Shown here: positions 49,456 to 60,718 of the stretch, one piece after another
Position numbering within the stretch: the stretch's first letter is position 1
How the letters are laid out: every line of letters begins with the position of its first letter
Assembly (NCBI RefSeq): GCF_000321225.1
Contig: NW_004450324.1
Location: 292,214-356,213 of the forward strand
Length of the DNA stretch: 64,000 nucleotides
Reading direction: 5' to 3'
Source of the DNA: Odobenus rosmarus divergens
Taxonomy: Eukaryota; Chordata; Mammalia; Carnivora; Odobenidae
The notes under the pieces: model-generated
Told to the model about the DNA's origin: nothing
The model's database searches: none
The model's input: only the letters and a program-made list of their open reading frames with translations
Program-made: the position numbers and the translations under genes

Positions 49456-49549
49456 GGGGCACATGGCTGGCTCAGTCAGAAGAGCATGTGAGTCTTGATC
49501 TCGGGGTCATATGAGTTTGAGCCCCATGTTGGATTACTAAAAACATAAA
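49456..49549 (+). mobile_element. Short older tRNA-derived SINE
   Basis: GGGGCACATGGCTGGCTCAG to GAGCCCCATGTTGGATTAC. Confidence 0.82.
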
Positions 49550-49556
49550 CTTACAG

Positions 49557-49732
49557 GGATGCCTGGGTGGCTCAGTCAGTTAAGTGTCTGCCTTCGGCTC
49601 AGGTCATGATCCCGGGGTCCTGGGATCGAGCCCCGCATCGGGCTCCCTACTCAGCGGGAGGCCTGCTTCTCCCCGTTTGTGCTCTCTCTCTTTTTCACAA
49701 AAAACAACAAAACAGAAACAAAAAAAAACAAA
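49557..49732 (+). mobile_element. CAN-SINE
   Basis: GGGATGCCTGGGTGGCTCAG to an A/C-rich tail after CTCTCTCTTTTTCAC. Confidence 0.92.
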
Positions 49733-50181
49733 CTCAAATCTACCCTTTACCTTAAAAAAATTCACACGTAGTCACTGAAGTGCTTTTTATAATAGTAAAT
49801 AAAAAACAAACTAGTTGTGCAGTAATATAAACTGGTTAAATAAATTCTCTCATGAAATGGATGACATTCATTTAGTGATTGGAAATCATATTCTTACATG
49901 TTAAAATGAGAGGTAACATTTTTCACCTAACAAAAATAAGCAATACTGACCTCATACATTGTTGCCAAGAGTAAAGGGGTAAATTGATACAATCCTTTGC
50001 CAAACTGACAACACACAATATTACAAGTGCATTAAAAACTTTGATTCAGTAACCCAATTTAGAAAAATTTTATACATATCCCACACATTTGCAAAATAAG
50101 GTATTTTTAAGGTTATTCAAGGCACCATTGTTTCTGTGGTTAAAAGGCTGTAAATATAAATGTCCATAAAGAAGGAGAGAT

Positions 50182-50378
50182 TGGGCGCCTGGGTGGCTCA
50201 GTTGGTTAAGCGACTGCCTTCGGCTCAGGTCATGATCCTGGAGTCCCGGGATCGAGTCCCGCATCGGGCCCCCTGCTCAGCAGGGAGTCTGCTTCTCCCT
50301 CTGACCCTCTTCCCTCTCGTGCTCTCTATCTCTCATTCTCTCTCTCAAATAAATAAATAAAATCTAAAAAAAAAAAAA
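50182..50378 (+). mobile_element. CAN-SINE
   Basis: GGGCGCCTGGGTGGCTCAG to AATAAATAAATAAAATC; target GGAGAGATT. Confidence 0.93.
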
Positions 50379-50839
50379 AGGAGAGATTACATAAATCGTA
50401 TTACATCCACACAATGTACAAGGCTATAAAAGGAATGAGAAAGCAGTTTATGTACTGCTTTAAGTTTAAACTTTGTTAAGTTAAAAAAAAATAAAAAGCA
50501 AGGTACAGATATGGGTATGGTATGCTTTCTTTGTATATTTTTCAAAGAAGTAAAAAGATATGTATATACGTTTGCTTGTCTAATACAGAGGCAGCTGGTG
50601 GGAGAGGAAATGTGTGGCTGGGGAAGATGGGTAGGAAGTTTTGTTGTTGTGGTGGTTTTACTGTATAACCAACCTTCTATACCTTTTCAGTTTTATACCA
50701 CATGAACAGATTATTATTAAAAGTTACTACAAAAAATAAAAAGGAAAATTATCAAAAACTACTCATGGATTAGATATTAATAATATATTAAGTGAAAAAA
50801 GCAAGTTAGCAAGAATTTCCAACTTTACACATAAGAGAT

Positions 50840-52230
50840 ATACATTAAAAAGAGATGAAACCACTATGCTCAAGACTTATCTGTACCACCATGTTCAGTG
50901 CAGCATTATTTACAACAGCCAAGACAGGGAGACAATTTAAGTGTCCATCAACAGATGAATGTATTAAGAAAATGTGGTATATGGTATATTTACATATATA
51001 ACAGGATACTATTCAACCATAAAAAAACAAGGAAATCTTGCAATTTGCAACATGGATGGACCTAGAGGGCATTAAGCTAAGTGAAGTCAGAGAAAGACAA
51101 ATACTGTATATGATCTCACTTATATGTAGAATCCAAGAAAAAAAGGTAAATAAAAAAAATATATGTATACACACACACCCTGCCCAAACTCACAGAAAAA
51201 GAAATCAGATTTTTAGTTACCAGAGCTGGGGAGAGAGGGTGGAGGAATTGAATGAAGATGATCAAAAGATACAAACTTCCAGTTATAAGTACTGGAGATG
51301 TAATAAACAACGTGATGGCTATAGTTAACTGCTGTATGGTATATTAGAAAGCTGCTAAGAGAATAAATCCTTATAAGTCTCATCAAAAAAAAAAAAAAAC
51401 ATTTTCCTCCCTGCACCTATATCAGACAATGGATGTTAACAAAACTTAGTGGTAATCATGTACATTTTAAACTTATACTGTGCAATATGTCATTTCAATA
51501 TAAGTGAAAGATAGGATTTACACCAAAATACTCATATTGACTATAAATTATGCAGCATTATTTATAATAGCCAAGACATGGAAACAACCCGAGTGTCCAC
51601 TGATGGATGAATGAATAAAGAAAATGTGGTATGTGCACACACACACATAGGAATATCATTCAGCCACAAAAAAGAAGGAAATCCTGCAGTGCCTGGGTGG
51701 CTCAGTCAGTTGGGTGTCCGACTCTTGGTTTCCGGTTCAGGTCATGGTCTCAGGGTCAATGAGATGGAGCCCCAGGACAGGCTCCACTCTCTTGAGATTC
51801 TTTCCCTTTCCACCCTCCTCTCAAATATAAATAAATAAAATCTTAAAAAAAAAAAAAAGGGGGGGAAATCTATTACTATGACAAGTATGGACCTTGAGGA
51901 CATTATACTAAATGAAGTAAGTTAGAGGAAGACAAGTACTGCATATGATCTCACTTATATGTACAATCTTAAAAAAAAATAAAAAACTAAACAAAAAACC
52001 TAAATTCATTTTAGGTCCTGGGGATGTAATGTACAGCATGACAACTATAGTTAACAGCACTACACTGTATATTGCTAAGAGAGATGATCTTAAAAGCTCT
52101 CATCACAAGAAAATATTTGTAACTATGTGAGGTGATGATTAACTAGATTTAATGTGATCATTTTTGCAATATATACAAATATCAAATCATCATGTTGTAC
52201 CTGAAAGAGTATCAATTATAGCCCCCCCAA
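50840..52230 (+). mobile_element. Three L1 ORF2-end pieces with one SINE
   Basis: Two successive copies of the ORF2 end (TGCAGCATTATTTACAACAG near 50900; GCAGCATTATTTATAATAGC near 51550) are present, and the second is split by the SINE at 51689-51858. Each ends in an L1-type 3' UTR. Confidence 0.75.
51689..51858 (+). mobile_element. Older CAN-SINE
   Basis: CAGTGCCTGGGTGGCTCAG with TCTTGGTTTCCGGTTCAGG; the tail runs into poly-A and G7. Confidence 0.88.
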
Positions 52231-52397
52231 AAATGAGTAAGTAAAATAAGCCACCCCAAAGATTTACACCAAAATATTAACATTGATTATGTTTAGGCCA
52301 TGAGTTTAAGGATAATTTTTATGTATTTGTTTTCTGAATTTTCTTCAACAGACAGATACTAAGTTTACAATCACGAATATTTTTAAAGAAACACTAA

Positions 52398-52578
52398 GGG
52401 GAGCCTGGGTGGCTCAGCTGGTTAAGCCTCTGCCTTCAGCTCGGGTCATGATCAGGGTCCTGGGATCCAGTCCCACAAGGGACTCCTTGATCAGTGGGGA
52501 GCCTGCTTCTCCCTCTGCCTGCCACTCCCCCTGCTCGTGCACGGGTGTGCACTCTCTGACAAATAAATAAAATCTTAA
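52398..52578 (+). mobile_element. CAN-SINE
   Basis: GGGGAGCCTGGGTGGCTCAG to CAAATAAATAAAATCTT. Confidence 0.92.
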
Positions 52579-54028
52579 AAAAAGTAATAAAATGAGATGT
52601 TTTGCTTATCAAAATAGTAAAGATCTTTTAAAAGACTAAAACAGTACTCAGTTCCTCTGGAAATATGTGAAACTCTTAAGTGTTTACACATTAAACTGGG
52701 TTTTCACCTTAAACCAGTAAAATTCACATACTAGGTTATCTCTTGTAAGAAACTACCCTTTTAGAAAGCCTTCATGTATTAAGTTAGCTATCAGTGCTCT
52801 TTTTAGAAACATATAATCAGAAGCAATCTAGTCAATATTACAAAAAAATGGTTAAATCATGGCCTCTGGTTGAACAAAATATCATAGTTGTTAAAGTACT
52901 GCTATAAACATTAGTAATTTGGAAAATGCTTATAATGTTAAAAAAATAAGATACAAAACAGTATATGCAAAAGCATTATAATCAACCACTCCTAAACTTC
53001 AAATTTAAAGATTTATAAAAAGAAAAAAAATTGAAAAGTCATTATTGTGTTGGTTGTAAGACCAAGATGGTTTCTGCCTTACTGTACTTCAATCTACTTT
53101 TAATAAATATAATTGGTATTATAAAGAAAAAATTCATAATAAAAAACGTATATATAATCATCTAAGAGTATAATGTACATACCTGTAAGTGATTATAATA
53201 CATACTTAGGTTACACCATATAAGGATACTTTTCACAGAAATAGATTAAAATTAGTTTTTCTGAAGTAAATCAAAAATGCCTTAAATTCAAGAAAGATGA
53301 CAGCAATTATTAAAAGCACTACAGAAATCTCAAGTATGTAAATGTTCTTGTTATAGCTAATGAAGAACAATGATGACAAAAAGATGGCTCACCACTATGT
53401 CTCTATTATTACTGAAATCAGGTTCTACCTAATCAGAAATATAGTACATAGTATTTCCTCTATAATTATGATTTCCTGTTATTACTCAATAATACCTAAA
53501 ATCAAACATGAGACAAGCATCTGATCAATTTTTCACGTTTTCAAGAAAAAGTAAACAGAATACTGAGAGATACCAAAGATACAATTCAGGGAAAAATCAA
53601 GTCTATGCAATTTTCAATAAACTAATTTACGAATTTCCTAATAGTATATAATGAAAGCTTTCAGAATGGTAGCCTGCTTTGTTGCAAATTTGTTTAACCT
53701 AAGTGAGTTGCAGCTATTTCCATAAAATCCAGGTATTTTCTTGAAAAACAAAAATAATGTGCTCCACTCCTGTACAGCAATCAACATGGTCTGCCTCCAA
53801 CTATGGCCGGTTACTTGTTACTATTTACTATCTACTTGACCTCATGAACTCATTTCACCTGCCTGACTCCTTCAGAAATTTGAGTGATACTTAACCTCAC
53901 CTACTTTTTTCATAATGAAAATACTTTTTACATAATAAAACTAACAGACTCACTGAAAAAGTTGGATCACATAAAAATGCATAAAATCCTGACACTTAAG
54001 CTATAACTTTTAAAATGTTCATGTATTG

Positions 54029-54230
54029 GCGCCTGGGTGGCTCAGTCGTTAAGCGTCTGCCTTCAGCTCAGGTCATGGTCCCAGGGTCCTGGGATCGAGC
54101 CCCACATCAGGCTCCCTGCTCAGCGGGAAGCCTGCTTCTCCTTCTCCCACACCCCCTGCTTGTGTTCCCTCTCTTGCTGTGTCTCTCTCTGTCAAAGAAA
54201 TAAATAAAATCTTTTTAAAAAATAAAAAAA
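54029..54230 (+). mobile_element. CAN-SINE
   Basis: GGCGCCTGGGTGGCTCAG; long target AAAATGTTCATGTATT repeated perfectly at 54013 and 54232. Confidence 0.95.
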
Positions 54231-54679
54231 TAAAATGTTCATGTATTTTTTTTTCTAAGCAGAGAGAAATACAGTTGTTTTCAATGTTTACCCACAATAT
54301 CATAGTTTTGTATGTCAGTATTTTAAAATAGCAAATGCTAAAATGTGTAAACTTCTTTAACAAATATACTTCATAAAAACCTAAGAGGTAACAAATTCAT
54401 ACATAAAAAGTTTAATCTTGTAGTTTCATACATAAAATAATTTCGATATTCATCTTAAAGTACATGAAGGATAGGAAAGGGGACAGGACAAGGACATAGG
54501 CAACTAATTACTAAAATATATGATAAAGGGCACAGTATTTGCAATTAGGCAATAAATAATGCAGTAATTTATGACATTCGAAGAATTATTTAGAAGTTTC
54601 ACACAGTATGAGGAGGTCAACAAAGTACTCAGTCTTGAAAAAGTAGACAGTAAATCTTTTAAACTATTAAGATTAGCAG

Positions 54680-54930
54680 GTCTTTGCCCTCTCTGCTTCC
54701 CTTGGCTAATTCCTGTGTCCTTAAAGATTCAAATAGCCAGAGTACACTCTACGGGAACTTCACCTTGACTCTCTATAAAGCTTAAATGATCCTCCTTTGT
54801 TGAATCTTATTTTCGGTGTCATAAACTTGTCTGGAAACTCTTCAAATTCAGTACCCTGTATCTTCAACACCATGCACAAGACCTGGCCCAGGACTACATT
54901 ATCAAATGGAAATAATACTAGTAAATCAAG
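54680..54930 (+). mobile_element. Possible L2-like remnant
   Basis: TGCTTCCCTTGGCTAATTCC to CCATGCACAAGACCTGGCCC recalls L2, but divergence is high. Confidence 0.3.
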
Positions 54931-55034
54931 GCATGAGCAGAACTAGACTCTGCCTAAACTTCAGTACCCTCCTCCTATATGTACTGCTGCTCACATGGAA
55001 TATTGCTCATTTTTATCTGTAGTCAGTAAATTCT

Positions 55035-55219
55035 TTTTTTTTTTAAAGATTTTATTTATTTGACAGAGATGAGAGCAGGAACACAAGCAGCGGGAGTGGG
55101 AGAGGGAGAGCAGGCTTCCCGCCGAGGAGGGAGCCTGATGTGGGACTCGATCCCAGCACCCTGGGATCATGACCTGAGCCGAAGGCAGACGCTTAATGAC
55201 TGAGCCACCCAGGCGCCCT
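55035..55219 (-). mobile_element. CAN-SINE
   Basis: Poly-T tail, GAGCCACCCAGGCGCCC head; target TCAGTAAATTCT duplicated. Confidence 0.94.
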
Positions 55220-55416
55220 ATGGTCAGTAAATTCTCCCAGAGCCTACCAGTCAGTAACCACCTTCTGAGTCTATTCCATAATTGAAACAGAACCTATTCC
55301 CTAGATCTGCCTGAGTTGCATTTTACTAATAAAATGTTTCTTTTCTTTCTTAATAAACAGAATCCATTATTAAGAGGGAGCATCTTCAGTTCAGGACTAA
55401 GAAATAAAGATGGAGG

Positions 55417-55787
55417 GGCACCTGGGTAGCCCAGTTGGTTAAACGTCTGCCTTCGGGGGCACCTGGGTGGCTCAGATGGTTGGGCGTCTGCCTTCGGCTT
55501 AGGTTGTGGTCCCGGGGTCCTGGGATCGAGCCCCGCATCGGGCTCCCAGCTAGGCGGGGAGCCTGCTTCTCCCTCTGCCTCTCTCTCTCTCTCTCTGACT
55601 CTCATGAATAAATAAATAAAAAACATAAAAAAAAAAAAAAGTCTGCCTTCAGCTCGGGTCATGATCCCAGAGTCCTGGGATCAGCCCCACAACCGACTCC
55701 CTGCTGAGTCTGCTTCTCCCTCTCCCTCTGCCTCTCCCCTTGCTTGTGCTCTCTTTCTCTCTCAAATAAATAAAAATCTTAAAAAAA
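55417..55787 (+). mobile_element. CAN-SINE containing a second CAN-SINE
   Basis: The outer copy is flanked by AATAAAGATGGA. The inner copy (55456-55640) is flanked by GTCTGCCTTC, which is itself outer-SINE sequence. Confidence 0.92.
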
Positions 55788-56479
55788 ATAAAGATGGAAA
55801 GTTCTCGTCTGCTTAAGTTTAATAAAACAGGTAACAATTTTCACATATTTCCACCTCTAAGTGCAAGCATATTAAACTAATTAAAACCATAGATCTTGAA
55901 GATTACTTTCAAAGAAGGCAATGTGACATTCACACCAGCCTCTTCACCCTACCCTCAATACAGTTCAGAGATCAAATGAGAAATGAAAATACTGTTTCAA
56001 AAACATTTTAATGCATTTATGAATATCATATTGCTAATTAAGCACAAAAAAGTTAACATTCTGAAGCATCAGAAAAGACAACTCTTCCATATGGTGCCCC
56101 CTTGCTTAGTGTCTCTGATAGTAACAAACCATTGTGCTGGTAGAAACATGAACAACAGTGCATAGGCACTTCCTAAATTCTTAAATCTTTCAGAAAACAT
56201 AAAGTTCTAGAAAAGCTGAAATGTTGCCAAGTTCGGTGTTAAAAATGATATTACATACTTTCTAAACACACAATCTGAGAGCATAAAACTATGCTTTGTT
56301 AGTACCGAAATAAAAAAGCATATACTAACTGGGAAAGCCCTGCTAAATACTCTTAATACTGTATCTGCAATTACTTAAGTTTTTACAATGTTAAATGTAT
56401 ACCACTCTCTCCAGAGATATACCTACACCATACAATAGCAATATGTTAGCCAATGTAGTAATTCCTATACAGACTTTTG

Positions 56480-56585
56480 AAGTTTGCAGGAACCCTAATC
56501 TGGTCCAATCTTCTGATTTTATAGATTTGACAAGAGGACTAAAGAATTGAAGTGACTAGAGCAAGGTCGTAAGTTGAAAAAAGCA
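56480..56585 (-). mobile_element. MIR fragment (probable)
   Basis: ATTTTATAGATTTGACAAGA then GAAGTGACTAGAGCAAGGTC follows the reversed MIR core. Confidence 0.55.
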
Positions 56586-56663
56586 AGAGTTTTCTGGTTA
56601 AGTACTTTAACAGCTTCACTATAGAAAACAGCTTATTCACAAATATTCCAGATAATGGCTTTT

Positions 56664-56848
56664 AAAGATTTTATTTATTTATTTGACAGAGAGAGACAGC
56701 GAGAGCAGGAACACAAGCAGGGGGAGTGGGAGAGGGAGAAGCAGGCTTCCCGCTGAGCAGGGAGCCCGATGTGGGATTCGATCCCAGGACCCTGGGATCA
56801 TGACTTGAGCCGAAGGCAGACGCTTAACGACTGAGCCACCCAGGTGCC
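56664..56848 (-). mobile_element. CAN-SINE
   Basis: Target CCAGATAATGGCTTTT is duplicated on both sides; head GAGCCACCCAGGTGCCCC. Confidence 0.95.
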
Positions 56849-56998
56849 CCAGATAATGGCTTTTTAATTTTACCTTCTACATTATGACCATAATGCAATG
56901 ATATAATTATGAATAAACCTTAAGCTAAAGTTTATACATAATTAAGAGTACCTTAATACATAAACAGGCTTCATTCATTTTAAAAAATCAATGACTTA

Positions 56999-57184
56999 GG
57001 GCGCCTGGGTGGCTCAGTTGGTTAAGCAACTGCCTTCAGCTCAGGTCATGATCCTGAAGTCCCAGGATGGAGTCCCGCATCGGGCTCCCTGCTCGGCAGG
57101 AGTCTGCTTCTCCCTCTGACCCTCTTCTCTCTCGTGCTATCTCTCATTCTCTCTCTCTCAAATAAATAAATAAAGTCTTTAAAA
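56999..57184 (+). mobile_element. CAN-SINE inside the left arm
   Basis: GGGCGCCTGGGTGGCTCAG; target AAAAAATCAATGACTTA at 56982 and 57185. Absent from the right arm. Confidence 0.94.
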
Positions 57185-57235
57185 AAAAAAATCAATGACT
57201 TAAGGAATCATTCATGTTTTAAAACAACTATTTTA

Positions 57236-57391
57236 GGGGCGCCTGGGTGGCTCAGTTGTTAAGCGTCTGCCTTCAGCTCAGGTCATGATCCCAGGGTCCT
57301 GGGATTGAGCCCCGCATCCGGCTCCCTGCTCCGCGGGAAGCCTGCTTCTCCCTCTCCCACTCCCCCTGCTGTGTTCCCTCTATGTCTCTGT
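57236..57391 (+). mobile_element. CAN-SINE body, separated from its tail
   Basis: Head and body are normal but stop at GTTCCCTCTATGTCTCTGT. A matching tail, CAGATAAATAAAATATTTTT, is found 408 bases downstream at 57800-57825 after a second CTATGTCTCTGT. Confidence 0.85.
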
Positions 57392-57505
57392 TGCCCCATC
57401 TTTTGCACTTTTAAGAGGTGTCTTAAAGCAATCACCAACCTCTTCTTGAAAGAGGTTGTACCTATAAATATAGGCATCAATTTTTTTAATATTAAAAGTT
57501 GTTTT

Positions 57506-57703
57506 ATTTTTTTTTTAAGATTTTATTTATTTATCTGACAGAGAGATATAGCGAGAGAGGGAACACAAGGAGGGGGAGTGGGAGAGGGAGAAGCAGGCCT
57601 CCCACAGAGCAGGGAGCCCGACGTGGGGCTCAATCCCAGGACCCTGGGATCATGACCTGAGCCGAAGGCAGACGCTTAACCGACTGAGCCACCCAGGCGC
57701 CCC
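57506..57703 (-). mobile_element. CAN-SINE in the right arm
   Basis: Complete antisense copy with its own target-like flanks (AAAAGTTGTTTTA at left, AAAATAGTTGTTTTA at right). Confidence 0.92.
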
Positions 57704-57828
57704 TAAAATAGTTGTTTTAAAACATGAATGATTCCTTAAGTCATTGATTTTAAAATGAATGAAACCTCTTTATAACTTATGTATACACTATGTCTCTGTC
57801 AGATAAATAAAATATTTTTTAAAAAGGG

Positions 57829-58008
57829 GGGGGCACCTGAGTGGCTCACTTGGTTAAGCGGCTGCCTTCGGCTCAGGTCATGATCCCAGGATCCTGGAAT
57901 TGAGCCCCACGTCGGGCTCCCTGCTCAGTGGGAAGTCTGCTTCTCCCTCTGCCTATTTGTCCTCTCTATCTCTCTGTCAAATAAGTAAATAAAATCTTAA
58001 AAAAAAAA
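57829..58008 (+). mobile_element. CAN-SINE
   Basis: GGGGCACCTGAGTGGCTCAC to AAATAAAATCTTAAAAA. Confidence 0.92.
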
Positions 58009-58016
58009 AAAGTGCA

Positions 58017-58219
58017 GGGGCGCCTGGGTGGCTCAGTCGTTAAGTGTCTGCCTTCGGCTCAGGTCATGATCCCAGGGTCCTGGGATCGACCCCGCATCCG
58101 GCTCCCTGCTCTGCGGGAAGCCTGCTTCTCCCTCTCCCACTCCCCCTGCTTGTGTTCCCTCTCTCGCTGTGTCTCTCTGTCAAATAAATAAAATAAGTCA
58201 AATATGTCAAATAAAAAAA
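58017..58219 (+). mobile_element. CAN-SINE
   Basis: GGGGCGCCTGGGTGGCTCAG; target AAAAGTGCA on both sides; tail partly reduplicated (GTCAAATAAATAAAATAAGTC). Confidence 0.93.
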
Positions 58220-58974
58220 AAAAAGTGCAAAAGATTTCCCGTCTGGTACTGAAAGTACAAAGTCCCCGGTTACGGAAGTTTTCGCTGAGTATTTACACAA
58301 TACTCCCTGTAGTAAATTTCAAGATGCAAGATTGGCCCACAGAAATAAAAATACAGAGTTCTTATAGAGACAGTATATGCATTAAACCAGGGTAAAACCA
58401 CTGACACTTAAATAAAAACTAAAGCTTGGTGCTAATATTAAAGCCCAAAAAAAGTGAAGTAACACAATATAGCAAAAATCTGCAACAAACTCTTCAAATC
58501 ACTTATCTATGGACTCCTAATGTGACAAGTTAGACATCTTAGTATATTAGAATACTAAAACTAAGTAATACATTATAATTCTATTGAAATACCCTATTAG
58601 TAAAAAAAAAAATGGGAAAACATCAACATCTGTTTCTTAAAAGAGCAACACTGGAAGAATTAATCGCTAATGGTTCATACTATTGATGACTAGTTCATAC
58701 TATTATGAATGGCTACCAATTTTCCTTTGCATGCACAATGGATGCTGCCTAACAGAAAACCTAATTTAAAATATGCAAAATATCTAAAGGACAAAAACTT
58801 AACTGAGGCCACTGATAACTGCAAGGCCACAATAATAAGCACCAAAAATGAAAGGCCTTTAATAAGTCACAATAAATGTAATGTATGTTCTTTAGGAGAA
58901 CCACTGACTTCTTATCGAAAATCAATTTTACACAGAATTTTTAACAAACCTGATTATTTATTTCTGAAGCCCAC

Positions 58975-59060
58975 AGCTGATGATAGCCTGAAATCAAAAT
59001 ATTTTACAGATGAAGAAACTGAGGTTCAGAAAGATGGTTGAGCCAGAAACAAATCCAAAT
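58975..59060 (-). mobile_element. MIR fragment
   Basis: TTTTACAGATGAAGAAACTG, then GAGGTTCAGAAAGATGG, is the reversed MIR core. It lies in the end of a fortuitous 110-codon open frame. Confidence 0.7.
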
Positions 59061-59334
59061 TTTCTAAACTAGGAAGCTTGCATACTTGTACACTGCTGAA
59101 AGCAGGGGAAGGCAACCCTGACAACAGCCTGCAAAGACAAAAAAAAACCTTAAAAGTAAACACAATTTAAAAAAACACAGAATCCTACTACAAGACCCAT
59201 TGTGATTTCAGGGCACCTATAATCCTGAATAATAAAACCTTAAAAGATGTAAAATGAACTCTAATTAAGAGAGAAGTAATTTATTATAGAAATAATCCTA
59301 TCTCTAAAATGGTTAAAATAAAAAAAGGGGGGAA

Positions 59335-59512
59335 AGGGCGCCTGGGTGGCTCAGTTGGTTAAGCGACTGCCTTCGGCTCAGGTCATGATCCTGGAGTTCC
59401 GGAATCGAGCCCCACATCGGGCTCCCTGCTCAGCAGGGAGTCTGCTTCTCCCTCTAACCCTACCCCCTCTTGGGCTCTCTCTCTCTCAAATAAATAAATA
59501 AAATCTTAAAAA
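59335..59512 (+). mobile_element. CAN-SINE
   Basis: GGGCGCCTGGGTGGCTCAG to AATAAATAAATAAAATCTT. Confidence 0.93.
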
Positions 59513-60368
59513 AAGGGGGGGAATGTTAAAACGGGTAAATTTTCGGATACTTAAAAAATATGATGAGAGAAGCAGCCATTCTAGATATCCGTGCCTTTTC
59601 TGGATTTTACGGCACTATTGCGAAAATGTTCATACACCTCCTCACCCATCATTTTCACGAACCGGCAAATTACTGGCTTTTTTTTTTTTTTAATACCGAC
59701 ACACGCACACATGTTTTCCCCTCCATTTGGTTTTAGCTACTAAAAGTTAACGGACTCCCAAAAGTCCAGAACATTTCATTGTTTCTTGGACGTATTTGTC
59801 ATCACTACTGCAAAAGCTTGGTCCTGAACAAAGTACTGCTGTAGGAATAAATTAAATCAACGGACAAAATGGTGCTTTTATAACATTTCCAAAATCATTA
59901 GGAGTTCTCCAATCCCGCAGACCCCGACTTAGCTCCTTAAAAGACTAAAGATGAGCCAAATTCGCACACTTCCCCCAAGGCATACGGAGCTCTGAAGCCA
60001 TCACCTTCCTCCTAAAGAGTAATTATCTTCTACTAAAAGGCCTGCGCTGCTCACAGCTCCTCGGAAACGTGGGTGAACTTCCCTGGGATGAAAAGGGAAG
60101 AGCCTGGATTTGTATTAGTCAAAAGGCCTGTATCACTTAACTATGTACGATAGCCGCTGTCTGTGAGAGGAAAAGATCGGAGTAGGAGGAAAGCCTGTTT
60201 TCAGTCTACTCTTAACCCCTGTGATCCAGGCTCCTCGCCCGCAAGTCTCCAACCCTAACCTGACAGGACATCAGGTTACTCCTTCCCCACCAATTCTCCC
60301 ACCTACCCCACATTAGCGATTAGTCTTACGATTTTGAAGCATCAAAAATCACCCTTGTTCCCTAGAGT

Positions 60369-60392
60369 TCAGGCCGCCGCTGCTGCCGCCAT
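60369..60392 (-). promoter_or_regulatory. Seven-codon upstream ORF (MAAAAAA)
   Basis: The ATG inside the YY1 element starts ATG GCG GCA GCA GCG GCG GCC TGA. It would be present in any transcript starting upstream of 60392. Confidence 0.5.
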
Positions 60393-60395
60393 ATT
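60385..60395 (-). promoter_or_regulatory. YY1 element
   Basis: AATATGGCGGC on the - strand, one base off the AAGATGGCGGC consensus and in sense orientation for PPIG. Confidence 0.65.
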
Positions 60396-60718
60396 ACAGC
60401 TTGTGCGGCAAAATGCGTCAGGGAGGGAGGTGTGCGCCCAAGTGAGAGGGCGGGGGCTGGCAGGCGGAGGACCGTTTCCCAGGCCCGCGAGGCACGGCTG
60501 GAGGCCCTCTCCAGCTGCAACAGCTGCAAAGCCAGAGCCAAGGTCCTTGAGGGGCTCGTTCAGGGACCAGGCAGCCCAGATACCTCGAAGCGAAGACGGT
60601 TGGCTCCGCCGGGCCTAGCGCGTCGGCTCCGCCCCTCTCCTCGGGCTCTTCCCGCTCTCGTACCCACGGACTGCTGCAAAGGACGCCACCGAAACAACAC
60701 GGGCTTCGCGCCACCTAC

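Larger units (their letters stand above)
49290..50700 (+). mobile_element. L1M ORF2-end and 3' UTR fragments, interrupted by three SINEs
   Basis: GAAACAACCTACATGTCCAA, ACCTCATACATTGTTGCCAA and TGGGGAAGATGGGTAGGAAG are typical old L1 3' sequence. Confidence 0.6.
56967..57766. repeat. Inverted duplication: SINE plus unique flank
   Basis: The left arm is 57188-57380, with an outer part at 56967-56998 separated by a later SINE. The right arm is 57557-57766. Each arm contains about 50 bases of non-SINE flank (for example GGAATCATTCATGTTTTAAA at left and its reverse complement at right), identical over that length, plus about 150 bases of oppositely oriented SINE. The spacer is about 175 bases. 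Confidence 0.9.
43527..60329 (-). other. PPIG: PPIG intron 1 (5' UTR intron)
   Basis: About 16.8 kb between the first-exon candidate and the ATG exon, bounded by a GTAAGA donor at 60329 and a TTCATAG acceptor at 43527. It is repeat-rich throughout. Stretches 43640-44940, 52580-54000, 55860-56470 and 58230-58980 are A/T-rich without recognisable content. An extra non-coding exon inside cannot be excluded. Confidence 0.55.
60330..60420 (-). other. PPIG: Candidate PPIG non-coding exon 1
   Basis: The - strand runs from about 60420 through AATATGGCGGCAGCAGCGGC to a donor AAAATC|GTAAGA at 60329. Start is inferred from the YY1 element, which in TATA-less promoters sits just downstream of the start in sense orientation. 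Confidence 0.5.

Noticed and set aside
58709..59041. 110-codon open frame on the + strand
   Set aside because: No recognised domain, no Kozak or splice context, and its end is a reversed MIR core; probably chance in A/T-rich intron.
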